A DNA stretch of 64,000 nt from assembly GCF_023284045.1 (NCBI RefSeq), contig NZ_JAKIKQ010000014.1, forward strand, positions 1-64,000. Reading direction: 5' to 3'. Below the pieces are notes generated by a model. That model was given only the letters and a program-made list of their open reading frames with translations. It was not told the origin of the DNA and did not search any database. The stretch comes from Shewanella kaireitica (lineage in GTDB: Bacteria > Pseudomonadota > Gammaproteobacteria > Enterobacterales > Shewanellaceae). Below, in pieces: positions 39,582 to 48,093 of this stretch. How positions within the stretch are numbered: position 1 is the first letter of the stretch; every line of letters begins with the position of its first letter. A program made the translations under genes and the position numbers.

Positions 39582-39959
39582 TACCAATTGCATTAAAAGT
39601 TTGACCATTCAGCGGGAATTCAAAACGCTGTAGGCAAGTAGTGGGGTTTGAGCTAATAGTTATTCTCGGCTCTGGCATCCTGCGTCGCTCTATCTCCTAA
39701 ATCTGACCGCCAAGGACGGACGGAATGTCTTATTTTGTATGGAACAAAATAGACCATTTAGTCGTATATCCAAATCCGATAGCGAAGCATATAGCGTTTT
39801 GCCAATTTGTTTCACCTAAGTCGCACTACGTGAGCCCCTCAGTCTTTCCACTTCTGCTTTGCATTGGCTTAAAAGGGAATAACCATTTCTTTACCAATGT
39901 GCTTTGAATTGAAAAGACTGAGGGGCTCTGAACTGCTCAAATACTTAATGCAATTGGTA
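39582..39959 (+). mobile_element. MITE-like repeat element, copy 3 (378 bp)
   Basis: Terminal inverted repeats TACCAATTGCATTA (39582-39595) and TAATGCAATTGGTA (39946-39959) are flanked on both sides by TAA, an apparent 3-bp target duplication. Inside, GAGCCCCTCAGTCTTT (39832-39847) and AAAGACTGAGGGGCTC (39913-39928) form a perfect 16-bp hairpin arm pair around a 65-bp loop that has its own CATTGG/CCAATG pair. No transposase is encoded; a 60-codon ORF at 39725-39907 is judged chance. It ends 7 bp before the stop codon of the HEXXH lipoprotein gene. Confidence 0.85.
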
Positions 39960-39966
39960 TAACAGT

Positions 39967-41895
39967 TTAATCTTTGGCTGAGAGGTGTCTGCTACCACTA
40001 AACATTACTGCTGGGGTATTTGCTGTAGCTGCTGCGGATATTCGATTAACTGAATTCTTCATAGCGGGAGAAATAGCAAGGTTTTCAGACCAAGTCGCTC
40101 CTTGCGCCATAGGAATAGGCTGAGGTAGGTTATTTACTAGTGTTATCCCATCAAGCTCAGGAAATATTTCATTAATGACAAAGGCTGCTCTATTTTGCAG
40201 AGAGTCATCGCCAATCCTTCCTCTTTGTCCCCAATCAACTCTAATGGTATCTGCAGAAATAACATCAGGTTTATCTGTTACACCAACATCCCTTTGAATA
40301 CCGAGTCTGTGACTCATCATCGCCTCTTCAAATAACATCGCCGCATCTTCTCTGCGCGTTGAATATGCGTAGTAATCAGATGCGGTATCAGCTGAAAAAA
40401 AGCTACTGATGTCACTCGGCATGTATGCCTTTTGTTGATCTGATGCGGACTCACCTCTAAAACTGACATCTGCCAAGCTCGTCATTTCAGTGCTGTTTAA
40501 TGGGTATTTAACTGTTAACTGATCAGAAATAAGCAGTTGTTGACTATTTCTTGTTTCATAATCATCCAAAAGTGTCGGACCCTGAAGATATGGATGAATA
40601 CTACGAGGGAAAAAATCATTAGCATGAGCGAGTTCGTGATAGAGCAGGGAAGCTAAGTCGGGCTGCATCTCTGCCGGTGTCCGATTAACGCGTGTACTGC
40701 GTGGGGTAATATAGGAAGTATATTGATTGTTTTTCACATAACGCCATGGCATTAGAAATTGTAACTCACCGCCAAAACCACTGCGATAATCTGGCGCTTC
40801 ATTGATAGTATCTCTCTCTTCTGCAAGCAGCCACAAGTCGTTAGGATCAAGGTAGATGGCGCCTGTGGCGACCCAATAGAATGACGGCCGTACATCGTAG
40901 CTAATAACAATCGCGGTAACTGATTGAAGTAAGGTTGCAAAGTCGCTATCTGCATCTAAGTTATCCAGAAAATATTCAAAGTTTTCTCCCATCCATTGGT
41001 GTGAAACTAACAGTCTATCTAGTATTTGTTGTTTACCACTGTTTGATTCCTGTCCGATAAGTGGTAATTGCTCTATGGTACAACTTTGCTCTAATTGATT
41101 TGAATAAACACAGTCACGTAATACCGTTTTGTATGGTGAATTGCCTTGATAACTGAATGTTCTAGCGACTGGCGAATCGAAATATTGAGAAGTAATTGCA
41201 GCTTCTTTGGTGATGAGAATATGTACGTCATCAGAGCTTTGTTGACCATTAATCGCCGCTGATGCTCTTAAAATAGAAAAAGTATCTTGGTCAACATTTG
41301 GTGCAGTAAATAGCGGGTTTTCTATATTCGAAAGGTCAACATTTATGTCTGGTCCGGCTGCTAAACACCAACTGATCCCTTCAGGAGCAGCTGAAGGTGG
41401 AGTATCGATTCTAAAACTGACTCCGTTACCCATCGTTACTTGATGATCCACTCTTATCGCTAATTGGTTTGTTTGGCCTTCAACAACGTCAATTGTAGCA
41501 ATAGCACTATATGAATTATTATCACTAATAGCGTTGAGCTCAAATTGATAACGACCACTTGTTGGAGCTGTAAAAGCTAGCATTGGGCTATGAGTCGACT
41601 TTAATACCAGTGCCTCTCCTGATTTTTGAGTCCAGCTAAAGGTGTAATTAGAACTATCTGCACCGTTTATGCTTGCAGCTATTACTGCAGGCTGTAACGA
41701 CTGATAACTTGGCTCAACATGAAAGTTTATATTAGATGAACTCGATACTTCTATGAGATTAGATTGCACTTCACATCTTACAAGTTGATCGGTAATCGGC
41801 GGGGGAATTAAATCACTATCAGCATTGTCGCTGCTACCACCACATGCGGTAAGTGAGAATATACTTAGTAATATTATTTGATTCTTGCTTAACAT
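39967..41895 (-). CDS. Lipoprotein with HEXXH metallopeptidase-like motif
   Basis: A 642-residue lipoprotein I do not recognise. Lipobox LTAC gives lipidation at Cys18, then a GGSSDNAD linker. Residues about 40-240 look like Ig/PKD-type beta domains (QSLQPAVIAAS, APTSGRYQFEL). The second half has HELAH at about residues 420-424, the zinc-peptidase HEXXH pattern, with further His and Asp residues nearby but no recognised third-ligand spacing. It may be a cell-surface peptidase. It separates hda from yfgD, which are neighbours in E. coli, and its 3' end abuts element copy 3. Confidence 0.75.
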   Translation of the reverse strand: MLSKNQIILLSIFSLTACGGSSDNADSDLIPPPITDQLVRCEVQSNLIEVSSSSNINFHVEPSYQSLQPAVIAASINGADSSNYTFSWTQKSGEALVLKSTHSPMLAFTAPTSGRYQFELNAISDNNSYSAIATIDVVEGQTNQLAIRVDHQVTMGNGVSFRIDTPPSAAPEGISWCLAAGPDINVDLSNIENPLFTAPNVDQDTFSILRASAAINGQQSSDDVHILITKEAAITSQYFDSPVARTFSYQGNSPYKTVLRDCVYSNQLEQSCTIEQLPLIGQESNSGKQQILDRLLVSHQWMGENFEYFLDNLDADSDFATLLQSVTAIVISYDVRPSFYWVATGAIYLDPNDLWLLAEERDTINEAPDYRSGFGGELQFLMPWRYVKNNQYTSYITPRSTRVNRTPAEMQPDLASLLYHELAHANDFFPRSIHPYLQGPTLLDDYETRNSQQLLISDQLTVKYPLNSTEMTSLADVSFRGESASDQQKAYMPSDISSFFSADTASDYYAYSTRREDAAMLFEEAMMSHRLGIQRDVGVTDKPDVISADTIRVDWGQRGRIGDDSLQNRAAFVINEIFPELDGITLVNNLPQPIPMAQGATWSENLAISPAMKNSVNRISAAATANTPAVMFSGSRHLSAKD

Positions 41896-42078
41896 TGCCC
41901 AACCTCAAATCTTTATTGTTATTATTCTGTTGTTGCTAATCAAATATAGCATGCAGTTTGTTTTTTCTACATATTTGTCTGTTATATAGACTGACGAGCA
42001 TCTCTTTTATTGTGCAAAAGACTGGCGAAGGTACTTTTTAAAGAGAGTAAAGGATAAGGGCTGATTGACTAAATAGAC

Positions 42079-42098
42079 AGGCTGGCAGATACCAGCCT
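42079..42098 (-). terminator. Possible terminator after the bepA-yfgD-DUF2069 run
   Basis: AGGCTGG and CCAGCCT form a 7-bp stem about 15 bp past the DUF2069 stop on the minus strand, but the following bases (GTCTATTT) are a poor T run. Confidence 0.4.
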
Positions 42099-42112
42099 AT
42101 GATTGCGGTCGA

Positions 42113-42484
42113 TTACTTTTTCTTTTTCTTTAGTCCAAGTCCCAATTCACGGCCACGGATGCGAGCGTAAAAAGGAAAAGCAATCAGTAGCACGCCTATT
42201 AGCAAGGATTCCATAACAGCGAAAGCTAAGCTTGTCTCTGTAACATATACTAACGTAAGCGCATGCAGCATGTATAAACATAAAATAAAACTTGCCCAAG
42301 CATAGGTATAAGGTTTTCCCGTTAAGATCCCTTTTAAAGGTAGCAACAATGGGATTAACCATAACAGGCTAAAAAGCATCGAGTATTCACCCGATACACC
42401 TTGCTGAATAAACCAGTAGCTCAGCATAACGACCAAAAGCAGATACCCAATACGGCATAGTTTAAAAAGGGTGGATGACTCCAT
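42113..42484 (-). CDS. DUF2069 small membrane protein
   Basis: A 123-residue inner-membrane protein with four predicted helices and a lysine-only C-terminal tail (five Lys after LGLG). It fits the DUF2069 family, of unknown function, commonly found beside the arsC-like yfgD gene in marine gammaproteobacteria. It starts 12 bp after yfgD on the same strand. Confidence 0.82.
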   Translation of the reverse strand: MESSTLFKLCRIGYLLLVVMLSYWFIQQGVSGEYSMLFSLLWLIPLLLPLKGILTGKPYTYAWASFILCLYMLHALTLVYVTETSLAFAVMESLLIGVLLIAFPFYARIRGRELGLGLKKKKK

Positions 42485-42496
42485 TTACTTGCTCTC

Positions 42497-42847
42497 TTAT
42501 AAAATGGTTAGTACGTTTTCTGGTGGGCGACCGATTGCAGCTTTATCATTTGCCAATACAATAGGGCGCTCTATTAATTTAGGTGTATTAACCATCGCTT
42601 GAATTAACTGTGCGTCAGTGACATTTATATCTGCTAAATTTTGCTGCTTGTATTCATCTTCTTTCACTCGCATCATTTCTCTTGGCGTCAGCCCAAGCTT
42701 TGCTTGAATGTTGCAGATTTCAGTGGCTGAAAGTGGCGTTTTTAAATATTCAATGATAGTAATCTCGCAGCCTTGCTCTTCAAGTAACGCAAGGGTTTGT
42801 CTGCTTTTTGAGCATCTAGGGTTGTGAATAATGCTTACGTTTGTCAT
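42497..42847 (-). CDS. arsC: ArsC-family reductase (YfgD-like arsenate reductase)
   Basis: A 116-residue thioredoxin-fold protein with NPRCSKSRQT (Cys12) and the later KLIERPIVL segment containing the family's Arg residues. The motif fits glutaredoxin-dependent arsenate reductases. The context matches E. coli yfgD between hda and bepA, and there is no ars operon, so a general or housekeeping role is as likely as arsenate resistance. Confidence 0.88.
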   Translation of the reverse strand: MTNVSIIHNPRCSKSRQTLALLEEQGCEITIIEYLKTPLSATEICNIQAKLGLTPREMMRVKEDEYKQQNLADINVTDAQLIQAMVNTPKLIERPIVLANDKAAIGRPPENVLTIL

Positions 42848-42910
42848 AGTTATTTTATACTTCTGCTAATTTTGCCAGTATCATACTTTAAATGGTGACG
42901 TGAGTCACAT

Positions 42911-44368
42911 TTACTGCAGTGATTCCATCGCTCTATCTGCTTGCCTAAACTGTCTGATCCTTGCTTCAATGCGTGCTAATTGCAGTGGATTCTCTTTCGA
43001 CTGTTTATAAGCAAAATTCAGCTGATCAATGGCGGTCTTATAATCCGCCGCAAGTGCTAAAGATTCTGCTTTTACAAAGTGTTCCATCGCTTTGTTGCCA
43101 TTCTTTTTATAGGCTTCAGTCAGCAGAAAATAAGCAAGTTGATCTTGCTTGTCGAGAAAAATCAGATCTTCAAGTAGTGGTATCGCTTTTTCGGTTTGAT
43201 CATTCTCAATATAAACGTTTGCCAAATTGGTGTTAACAACGCTTGAGGTCGGCTTGATTTTCTGCTGGTTTAACAACAGAGCAATAGCAGACTTGTAATC
43301 GCCTTTTTGAGTCAATAGATCGGTTTTGGTATCAATAAAAAACAGATTGTTGGGTTCGTTAGCCAGCAACTCATCGATGATTTTCTCAGACTCTTCAAAT
43401 TTATCCATTCTAAAATAGGCAAGGGCTTTGCCGTACTCAGCTGCACTTTTAAACGTATATCGATGGTGCTTCAATTGTTTCTCAAACAACGATAATACGG
43501 CTGCCTCGCTGTAGCCTGAGAACCTAACTTGGATCCGTGCTTTTGCCAATTGGAAGTTCAAATTGTCCGGTACATGACGTAATGGATATTGCTGTGCTCT
43601 AATTCTCGCTTCAGAAATTCGTGATTCTGGTAATGGGTGAGTCAACAACATCTGTGGTGGTTTGGTAGTGAATCTGTAGCGCGAAGCCAATTTACCAAAG
43701 AAATTTGCCGCACCGTTGGGATCAAAGCCTGCATCAACCAATATTTGCATGCCGATTCGGTCTGCTTCTTTTTCATGCATTCGGGTGTAATTAATTTTAG
43801 CCTGCGTGGACAGCGCTTGGGTAGTTGCTAGTGCTGCCATACCCGCTTGTGGTGACGCAATCGTAAGTAGAATGGCGCCAAGCATACCAGCAATTGTTGC
43901 GGTTGAGCTTTTTTGCTGTGCTTCTAAAGAGCGCGCTAAGTGACGCTGAGTAACGTGAGTAATTTCGTGTCCAAGAACAGAAGCGAGTTCACTTTCAGTA
44001 TCAGCATTTAAAAACAAACCGGTATGTACGCCGACATGACCGCCAAAAAATGCAAATGCGTTGATCTCATCGTTTCGAAGTAAGAAAAAGTAGAAGGGCG
44101 TTTTAACACCAGTTGCATGGGCAACGAGTTTATTACCTAGCTCGGTTAAATACTGATTCAAAACTGGATCATTGAGCATCGGTGCCGATGACCTAATAAC
44201 GCGCATATACGCATCACCATATTCGGTTTCTTTTTCTAAACTGAATGTATTGACTGCCGCTGTACCTAAGTCAGGAAGGTCGTTATTGGCGTAGGTAACA
44301 GGTGAGGCTGCTAAGGTGAATGCCAATGTCCCTGCAATAATAGATTTCGAAAAAGTTAATTTGCTCAA
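42911..44368 (-). CDS. bepA: BepA, periplasmic M48 metalloprotease/chaperone
   Basis: A 485-residue protein with a signal peptide (about 1-27), an M48 zinc-protease domain (HEITH at 134-138, with a downstream Glu in MHEKEADRIG), and C-terminal TPR repeats (about 300-470). BepA in E. coli assists assembly of the LptD outer-membrane protein and degrades misfolded copies. The start is TTG with AAGGA 6 bp upstream. It is first of the bepA-yfgD-DUF2069 run. Confidence 0.95.
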   Translation of the reverse strand: MSKLTFSKSIIAGTLAFTLAASPVTYANNDLPDLGTAAVNTFSLEKETEYGDAYMRVIRSSAPMLNDPVLNQYLTELGNKLVAHATGVKTPFYFFLLRNDEINAFAFFGGHVGVHTGLFLNADTESELASVLGHEITHVTQRHLARSLEAQQKSSTATIAGMLGAILLTIASPQAGMAALATTQALSTQAKINYTRMHEKEADRIGMQILVDAGFDPNGAANFFGKLASRYRFTTKPPQMLLTHPLPESRISEARIRAQQYPLRHVPDNLNFQLAKARIQVRFSGYSEAAVLSLFEKQLKHHRYTFKSAAEYGKALAYFRMDKFEESEKIIDELLANEPNNLFFIDTKTDLLTQKGDYKSAIALLLNQQKIKPTSSVVNTNLANVYIENDQTEKAIPLLEDLIFLDKQDQLAYFLLTEAYKKNGNKAMEHFVKAESLALAADYKTAIDQLNFAYKQSKENPLQLARIEARIRQFRQADRAMESLQ

Positions 44369-44479
44369 GCGGATCCTTAAATTGGGCTATGCTTTTCTTG
44401 TTGTAAGGCCACAATGCTTGCTTGTGGTTTGCACTGCTTATTAGGATAATAGCCTTAGATTGTTTATAGCAAGTTGATT

Positions 44480-44695
44480 ATGATTATTATTGATTTAACA
44501 GCCTTTCGCTGTCCATTGCCACTCGTAAAAGTTAAATTAGCTTTAAAGCAGATCGACACTGGCGAAAAACTAAGGGTTTTGTTATCAGACCCCGGTTCTA
44601 GGCAAGATGTTCCCCGTTTTTTAAAAAAAGTCGGTTATCATCACCAAATAATACAATCGAAAGAGTCAGTTTTAGCACTTGAGATCACTAAGTAA
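44480..44695 (+). CDS. TusA-family sulfurtransferase-like protein
   Basis: A 71-residue protein with the family motif CPLPLVKVK; the Cys is at residue 11. DPGSRQDVPRFL is also typical. The fold carries persulfide on its Cys for sulfur relay. This copy next to bepA and perM is probably a paralogue of true TusA, and its target is unknown. The ATG at 44480 is preferred over a TTG two codons earlier; neither has a good ribosome site. It lies 91 bp before perM. Confidence 0.88.
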   Translation: MIIIDLTAFRCPLPLVKVKLALKQIDTGEKLRVLLSDPGSRQDVPRFLKKVGYHHQIIQSKESVLALEITK

Positions 44696-44786
44696 AGTGA
44701 CTTTAAACTGTTTTGCATTATAGATGTAGAACATCTTTTTTATCGATAGTGGTACAAAATACTAGCTGTCGCATTAGGGTAAATGA

Positions 44787-45881
44787 ATGTTAACAATCTT
44801 AAGTCGTTGGTATAAAGAACGTTTTAGTGATCCCCAAGCTGTAACTTTGGTGCTTATTCTTGTAGGTTTAGCACTTGCTATCTATTTCGCCGGAGGCCTA
44901 CTAGCACCGTTATTAGTCGCGCTCGTGCTCGCTTTTCTATTGGAGTGGCCAGTCGCTCAGATGGCGCGCATTGGTATTAACCGTACTACGGCGGCTTCGC
45001 TAGTGTTAATTCTGTTCATCGGTTTGATGTTATTGATTAGTTTTGGTTTGATCCCAAGCCTTTGGAAGCAGGGTGTTAGTCTTATAGGTGATTTGCCAAG
45101 CATGATAGATAAAGGGCTATTTACAGCGCAGCAGTTTATTAATCAATATCCGCAGTTTGTTAATCCAACACAGTTAGACACCATGGTCGCAGAACTGAAA
45201 AAAATGCTCGATACTCAGCACTTACTGGATATCGGTAAGCAATTACTCGGTTATTCTGCTTCATTGTTAGTGCTAATGGTATACGCAATTTTAGTACCGC
45301 TATTGGTGTTTTTCTTCTTAAAAGATAAAGATGAGCTACTGCGGGGTAGCAAGCGATTCTTCCCTTCCAATCGTGATTTGGCGCGCAAGGTTTGGAACGA
45401 AATGCATCAGCAGATCTTCAATTATATTCGCGGAAAGATCATCGAAATCGTAATCATTGGCGTCGTGAGTTATGCCTTTTTTGCTGTGATGGATCTTAGA
45501 TACGCGGCTTTGCTTGGCGTATTAACTGGGCTTTCAGTGTTGATCCCTTATGTTGGGGCTACGCTTGTAACACTGCCAATTGCATTAGTTGCATTTTTCC
45601 AGTGGGGGATCAGTTCAGAGTTTGGTTACTTGATGATCGGCTACGGTATTATCCAAGCATTGGACGGAAATTTGCTTGTGCCTATTCTCTTTTCTGACGC
45701 CGTTGATCTGCATCCAGTGTTTATTATCGCGGCTGTATTAGTGTTTGGAGGTCTGTGGGGCGTGTGGGGCGTTTTCTTTGCCATACCTTTAGCATCATTA
45801 GTAAAAGCGGTTATTAACGCATGGCCCGTTCATGGTGCTGCGGTGGAAGAAAAAATCGAGCCTGCTCCATTGGCTAAATAA
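44787..45881 (+). CDS. perM: PerM-type AI-2E family transporter
   Basis: A 364-residue inner-membrane protein with about eight helices and the AI-2E family segments, notably the late GLSVLIPYVGATL and IIQALDGNLLVPILFS. Members are proposed exporters or antiporters; the true substrate here is unknown. E. coli perM (yfgO) also sits beside bepA, so the context supports orthology. Confidence 0.9.
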   Translation: MLTILSRWYKERFSDPQAVTLVLILVGLALAIYFAGGLLAPLLVALVLAFLLEWPVAQMARIGINRTTAASLVLILFIGLMLLISFGLIPSLWKQGVSLIGDLPSMIDKGLFTAQQFINQYPQFVNPTQLDTMVAELKKMLDTQHLLDIGKQLLGYSASLLVLMVYAILVPLLVFFFLKDKDELLRGSKRFFPSNRDLARKVWNEMHQQIFNYIRGKIIEIVIIGVVSYAFFAVMDLRYAALLGVLTGLSVLIPYVGATLVTLPIALVAFFQWGISSEFGYLMIGYGIIQALDGNLLVPILFSDAVDLHPVFIIAAVLVFGGLWGVWGVFFAIPLASLVKAVINAWPVHGAAVEEKIEPAPLAK

Positions 45882-45900
45882 ATCGGCGCTACATCGAAAG

Positions 45901-45929
45901 AATAAAGGGGCTGATGCCCCTTTTTTATT
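45901..45929. terminator. Bidirectional terminator between perM and argP
   Basis: AAAGGGGC and GCCCCTTT form an 8-bp stem around TGAT, with flanking A and T runs that serve both convergent genes. Confidence 0.9.
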
Positions 45930-46824
45930 CAGGCTTGACAAGCAAGTGGCGTGCAGTAGCTGCTAACGAGCGATAAACGATAGTCGTTTGTTTAGCTTTG
46001 ATGTTCCAATGTTGCCAGTAAAGAGGCACCTGCATCCGTTTTCCAGGGAATACTTCAATTAAGTCTCCACTTTCCAATAATGGTCTTGCTTGTAGATGAG
46101 CCACCAAACCATATCCTAAACCCATTGTTATCGCTTCGAGAAAACTTTCTGACGACGGTATCTTATGTTCTCGTGTACTGCCTTCATTGATGCCAAAATA
46201 GAAATTGAGAAACTTATCGTGAAGCTTATCCTTGGTGGAAAAGACTACCGCTGGTGCTTTAAGTATTGAATCTGGCTGCGGAGATAATTGATTAAAGTGG
46301 TGAGTTATAAATTCTGGCGTCGCCACACACATGTATTCCATGTTGCCAAGATATTCGCTACTGCAGCCGGCCATTGGAGATTGACTAGTGGTAACACAGC
46401 CAACAGCATCACCACTTTTTAGCAAATGATGGGTATAGGCTTCATCATCAACGACTAGTTCTAATAACCATTTGTGACGTTTAAAAACTTCTGTCAACGC
46501 GGGTAAGAACCAAGTCGCTAAACTATCTGCGTTGACGGCGATACGCACAATTGTCGGCAGCGACGGGTCATCAACATTCATTTCAGTGCGCAGTTCACTC
46601 TCAAGTAATTGAACTTGAGCATAATGCCTCAGCAGTCGCTTTCCCAATTCCGTTGCATAAACAGGGGAAGCTCGAACTACTAAAGCTTGTCCTACCTTGT
46701 CTTCGAGCTGTTTTATCCGCTGTGAAACTGCAGATTGGCTAATGTAGAGCTGTTTAGCTGCTTTATCAAAGCCCCCTTGTGAAACCACTATCGATAATGC
46801 TTTTAGGTGGGCGTAATCAAACAT
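45925..46824 (-). CDS. argP: LysR-type regulator ArgP
   Basis: A 299-residue LysR regulator: N-terminal winged helix-turn-helix (about 1-60, with SQSAVSQRIKQLE) and an effector domain. It is divergent from argO, the classic ArgP target, which makes it ArgP (IciA), the lysine/arginine-responsive activator of argO. The 122-bp gap holds AT-rich DNA where it should bind. Confidence 0.92.
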   Translation of the reverse strand: MFDYAHLKALSIVVSQGGFDKAAKQLYISQSAVSQRIKQLEDKVGQALVVRASPVYATELGKRLLRHYAQVQLLESELRTEMNVDDPSLPTIVRIAVNADSLATWFLPALTEVFKRHKWLLELVVDDEAYTHHLLKSGDAVGCVTTSQSPMAGCSSEYLGNMEYMCVATPEFITHHFNQLSPQPDSILKAPAVVFSTKDKLHDKFLNFYFGINEGSTREHKIPSSESFLEAITMGLGYGLVAHLQARPLLESGDLIEVFPGKRMQVPLYWQHWNIKAKQTTIVYRSLAATARHLLVKPE

Positions 46825-46946
46825 TGGTTACAATACACTCCTTGATAAGTTTTACTTATGATACATAAATTAAATTAGTTGTACTTATTTTTGTTTGAAG
46901 AATATTCTGCACGCTAATTCGTCGTCTTCACATTTTAGGTAATTTC
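46825..46946. promoter_or_regulatory. argP-argO divergent promoter region
   Basis: A 122-bp AT-rich interval between the divergent regulator and exporter genes. It contains repeated TACTTAT-type words (for example near 46852 and 46882), plausible parts of an ArgP site. No precise operator can be fixed from sequence alone. Confidence 0.5.
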
Positions 46947-47558
46947 ATGCAAACAGCATTCATTCAGGGAATGGCAATCGGTGGTAGTCTCATCATGGCG
47001 GTTGGGGCACAGAACGCATTTGTACTAAAACAGGGTTTGAAGCAATCACATTCGTTGCCCATTGCTGCGCTGTGCTCTTTTATTGATGCAATTATGATTA
47101 CAGCAGGCGTTGCTGGGCTAGGGCACCTTATACTTGCCTTTCCACTGATCAAAGATATTGCCAGTTTTGGTGGTGCTATTTTTCTGTTTATATATGGTTA
47201 TGGCGCACTGAAGTCGTCTTTTACAGAGCAAAAAATGGAAGGTGAGCAGGAGTTGGCCGCTGATAGTCTCAAAAAAGCAGTCATTACCACATTAGCAATT
47301 AGCTTTCTTAATCCACATTTGTATTTAGATACCGTGGTGCTGCTTGGAAGCATTAGTGTGCAGTTTGAAGGTACGGCCAAACAATGGTTTGGAGCTGGAG
47401 CAGTGTTAGCATCATTCGTCTGGTTTTTTAGTTTAAGTATCGGTGCTCGTTACCTAAGTCCTATATTTCAGAAACCTAAGGCGTGGTGCTATCTCGACCG
47501 CTTCATCTGTATGACAATGTGGTCTATTGCTTTAGCGTTATTATATCCATACTTATAA
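46947..47558 (+). CDS. argO: LysE/ArgO-family amino acid exporter
   Basis: A 203-residue inner-membrane exporter with about six helices and the LysE/ArgO pattern, including VGAQNAFVLKQGL near the start and FLNPHLYLDTVVLLGS in the middle. It exports arginine and probably lysine. Divergent argP should switch it on. Confidence 0.94.
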   Translation: MQTAFIQGMAIGGSLIMAVGAQNAFVLKQGLKQSHSLPIAALCSFIDAIMITAGVAGLGHLILAFPLIKDIASFGGAIFLFIYGYGALKSSFTEQKMEGEQELAADSLKKAVITTLAISFLNPHLYLDTVVLLGSISVQFEGTAKQWFGAGAVLASFVWFFSLSIGARYLSPIFQKPKAWCYLDRFICMTMWSIALALLYPYL

Positions 47559-47563
47559 AACAA

Positions 47564-47595
47564 TAAAAAAGGAGCCATCGAGGCTCCTTTTTATT
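47564..47595. terminator. Bidirectional terminator between argO and bcp
   Basis: AAAAAGGAGCC and GGCTCCTTTTT form an 11-bp stem with a five-base loop, with a T run on both strands. Confidence 0.92.
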
Positions 47596-47608
47596 GAGTA
47601 AGTGTTGT

Positions 47609-48076
47609 TTACTCTGCTAAATAGGCAAGTACCACTTCGTGGTGATCTTTGGTTTTAAATTTATTGAATACGTGGGCAATATTTCCATCTTGCCCAACTA
47701 AAAAACTTAAACGGTGAATACCGTCATAAATTTTACCCATAAATTTTTTCTCACCCCAAACACCAAATGCATCGGCTATGGCGTGGTCTTCGTCGCTTAG
47801 AAGAGAGAAGTTGAGCGATTGCTTATCTGAGAACTTCGCAAGCTTTGCGACTGGATCCGGGCTAACACCAAATACAGTAACAGATAGGTCATTAAGTTGT
47901 GGCTGACTATCTCTTAAGCCACAGGCTTGCACTGTGCACCCAGGTGTTGACGCTTTTGGGTAAAAATAAACCAACACTGGGCCTGACTGTAATGCTTCTG
48001 ATAAGCTGATTGCCTCATCATTTTGATTTTGTAGAGTAAACTCCGGCGCTTTATCGCCTACTGTTAAGGTATGCAT
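47609..48076 (-). CDS. bcp: Peroxiredoxin Bcp
   Basis: A 155-residue thiol peroxidase of the BCP/PrxQ group. Peroxidatic Cys47 in STPGCTVQAC and a resolving Cys52 five residues later identify the atypical two-Cys form. It reduces peroxides with thioredoxin. It follows gcvR by 17 bp as in E. coli, so the two are cotranscribed. Confidence 0.95.
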   Translation of the reverse strand: MHTLTVGDKAPEFTLQNQNDEAISLSEALQSGPVLVYFYPKASTPGCTVQACGLRDSQPQLNDLSVTVFGVSPDPVAKLAKFSDKQSLNFSLLSDEDHAIADAFGVWGEKKFMGKIYDGIHRLSFLVGQDGNIAHVFNKFKTKDHHEVVLAYLAE

Positions 48077-48093
48077 ATCCTTTCCTTATAATG

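Noticed and set aside
39725..39907. 60-codon ORF inside element copy 3
   Set aside because: It is not shared as a frame with copy 2, which has a length change there, and it crosses the hairpin. It is not a transposase.
42497..42847. Arsenic resistance locus
   Set aside because: The arsC-like gene has no arsR, arsB or acr3 beside it and sits in the E. coli yfgD position, so it is not evidence for an ars operon.
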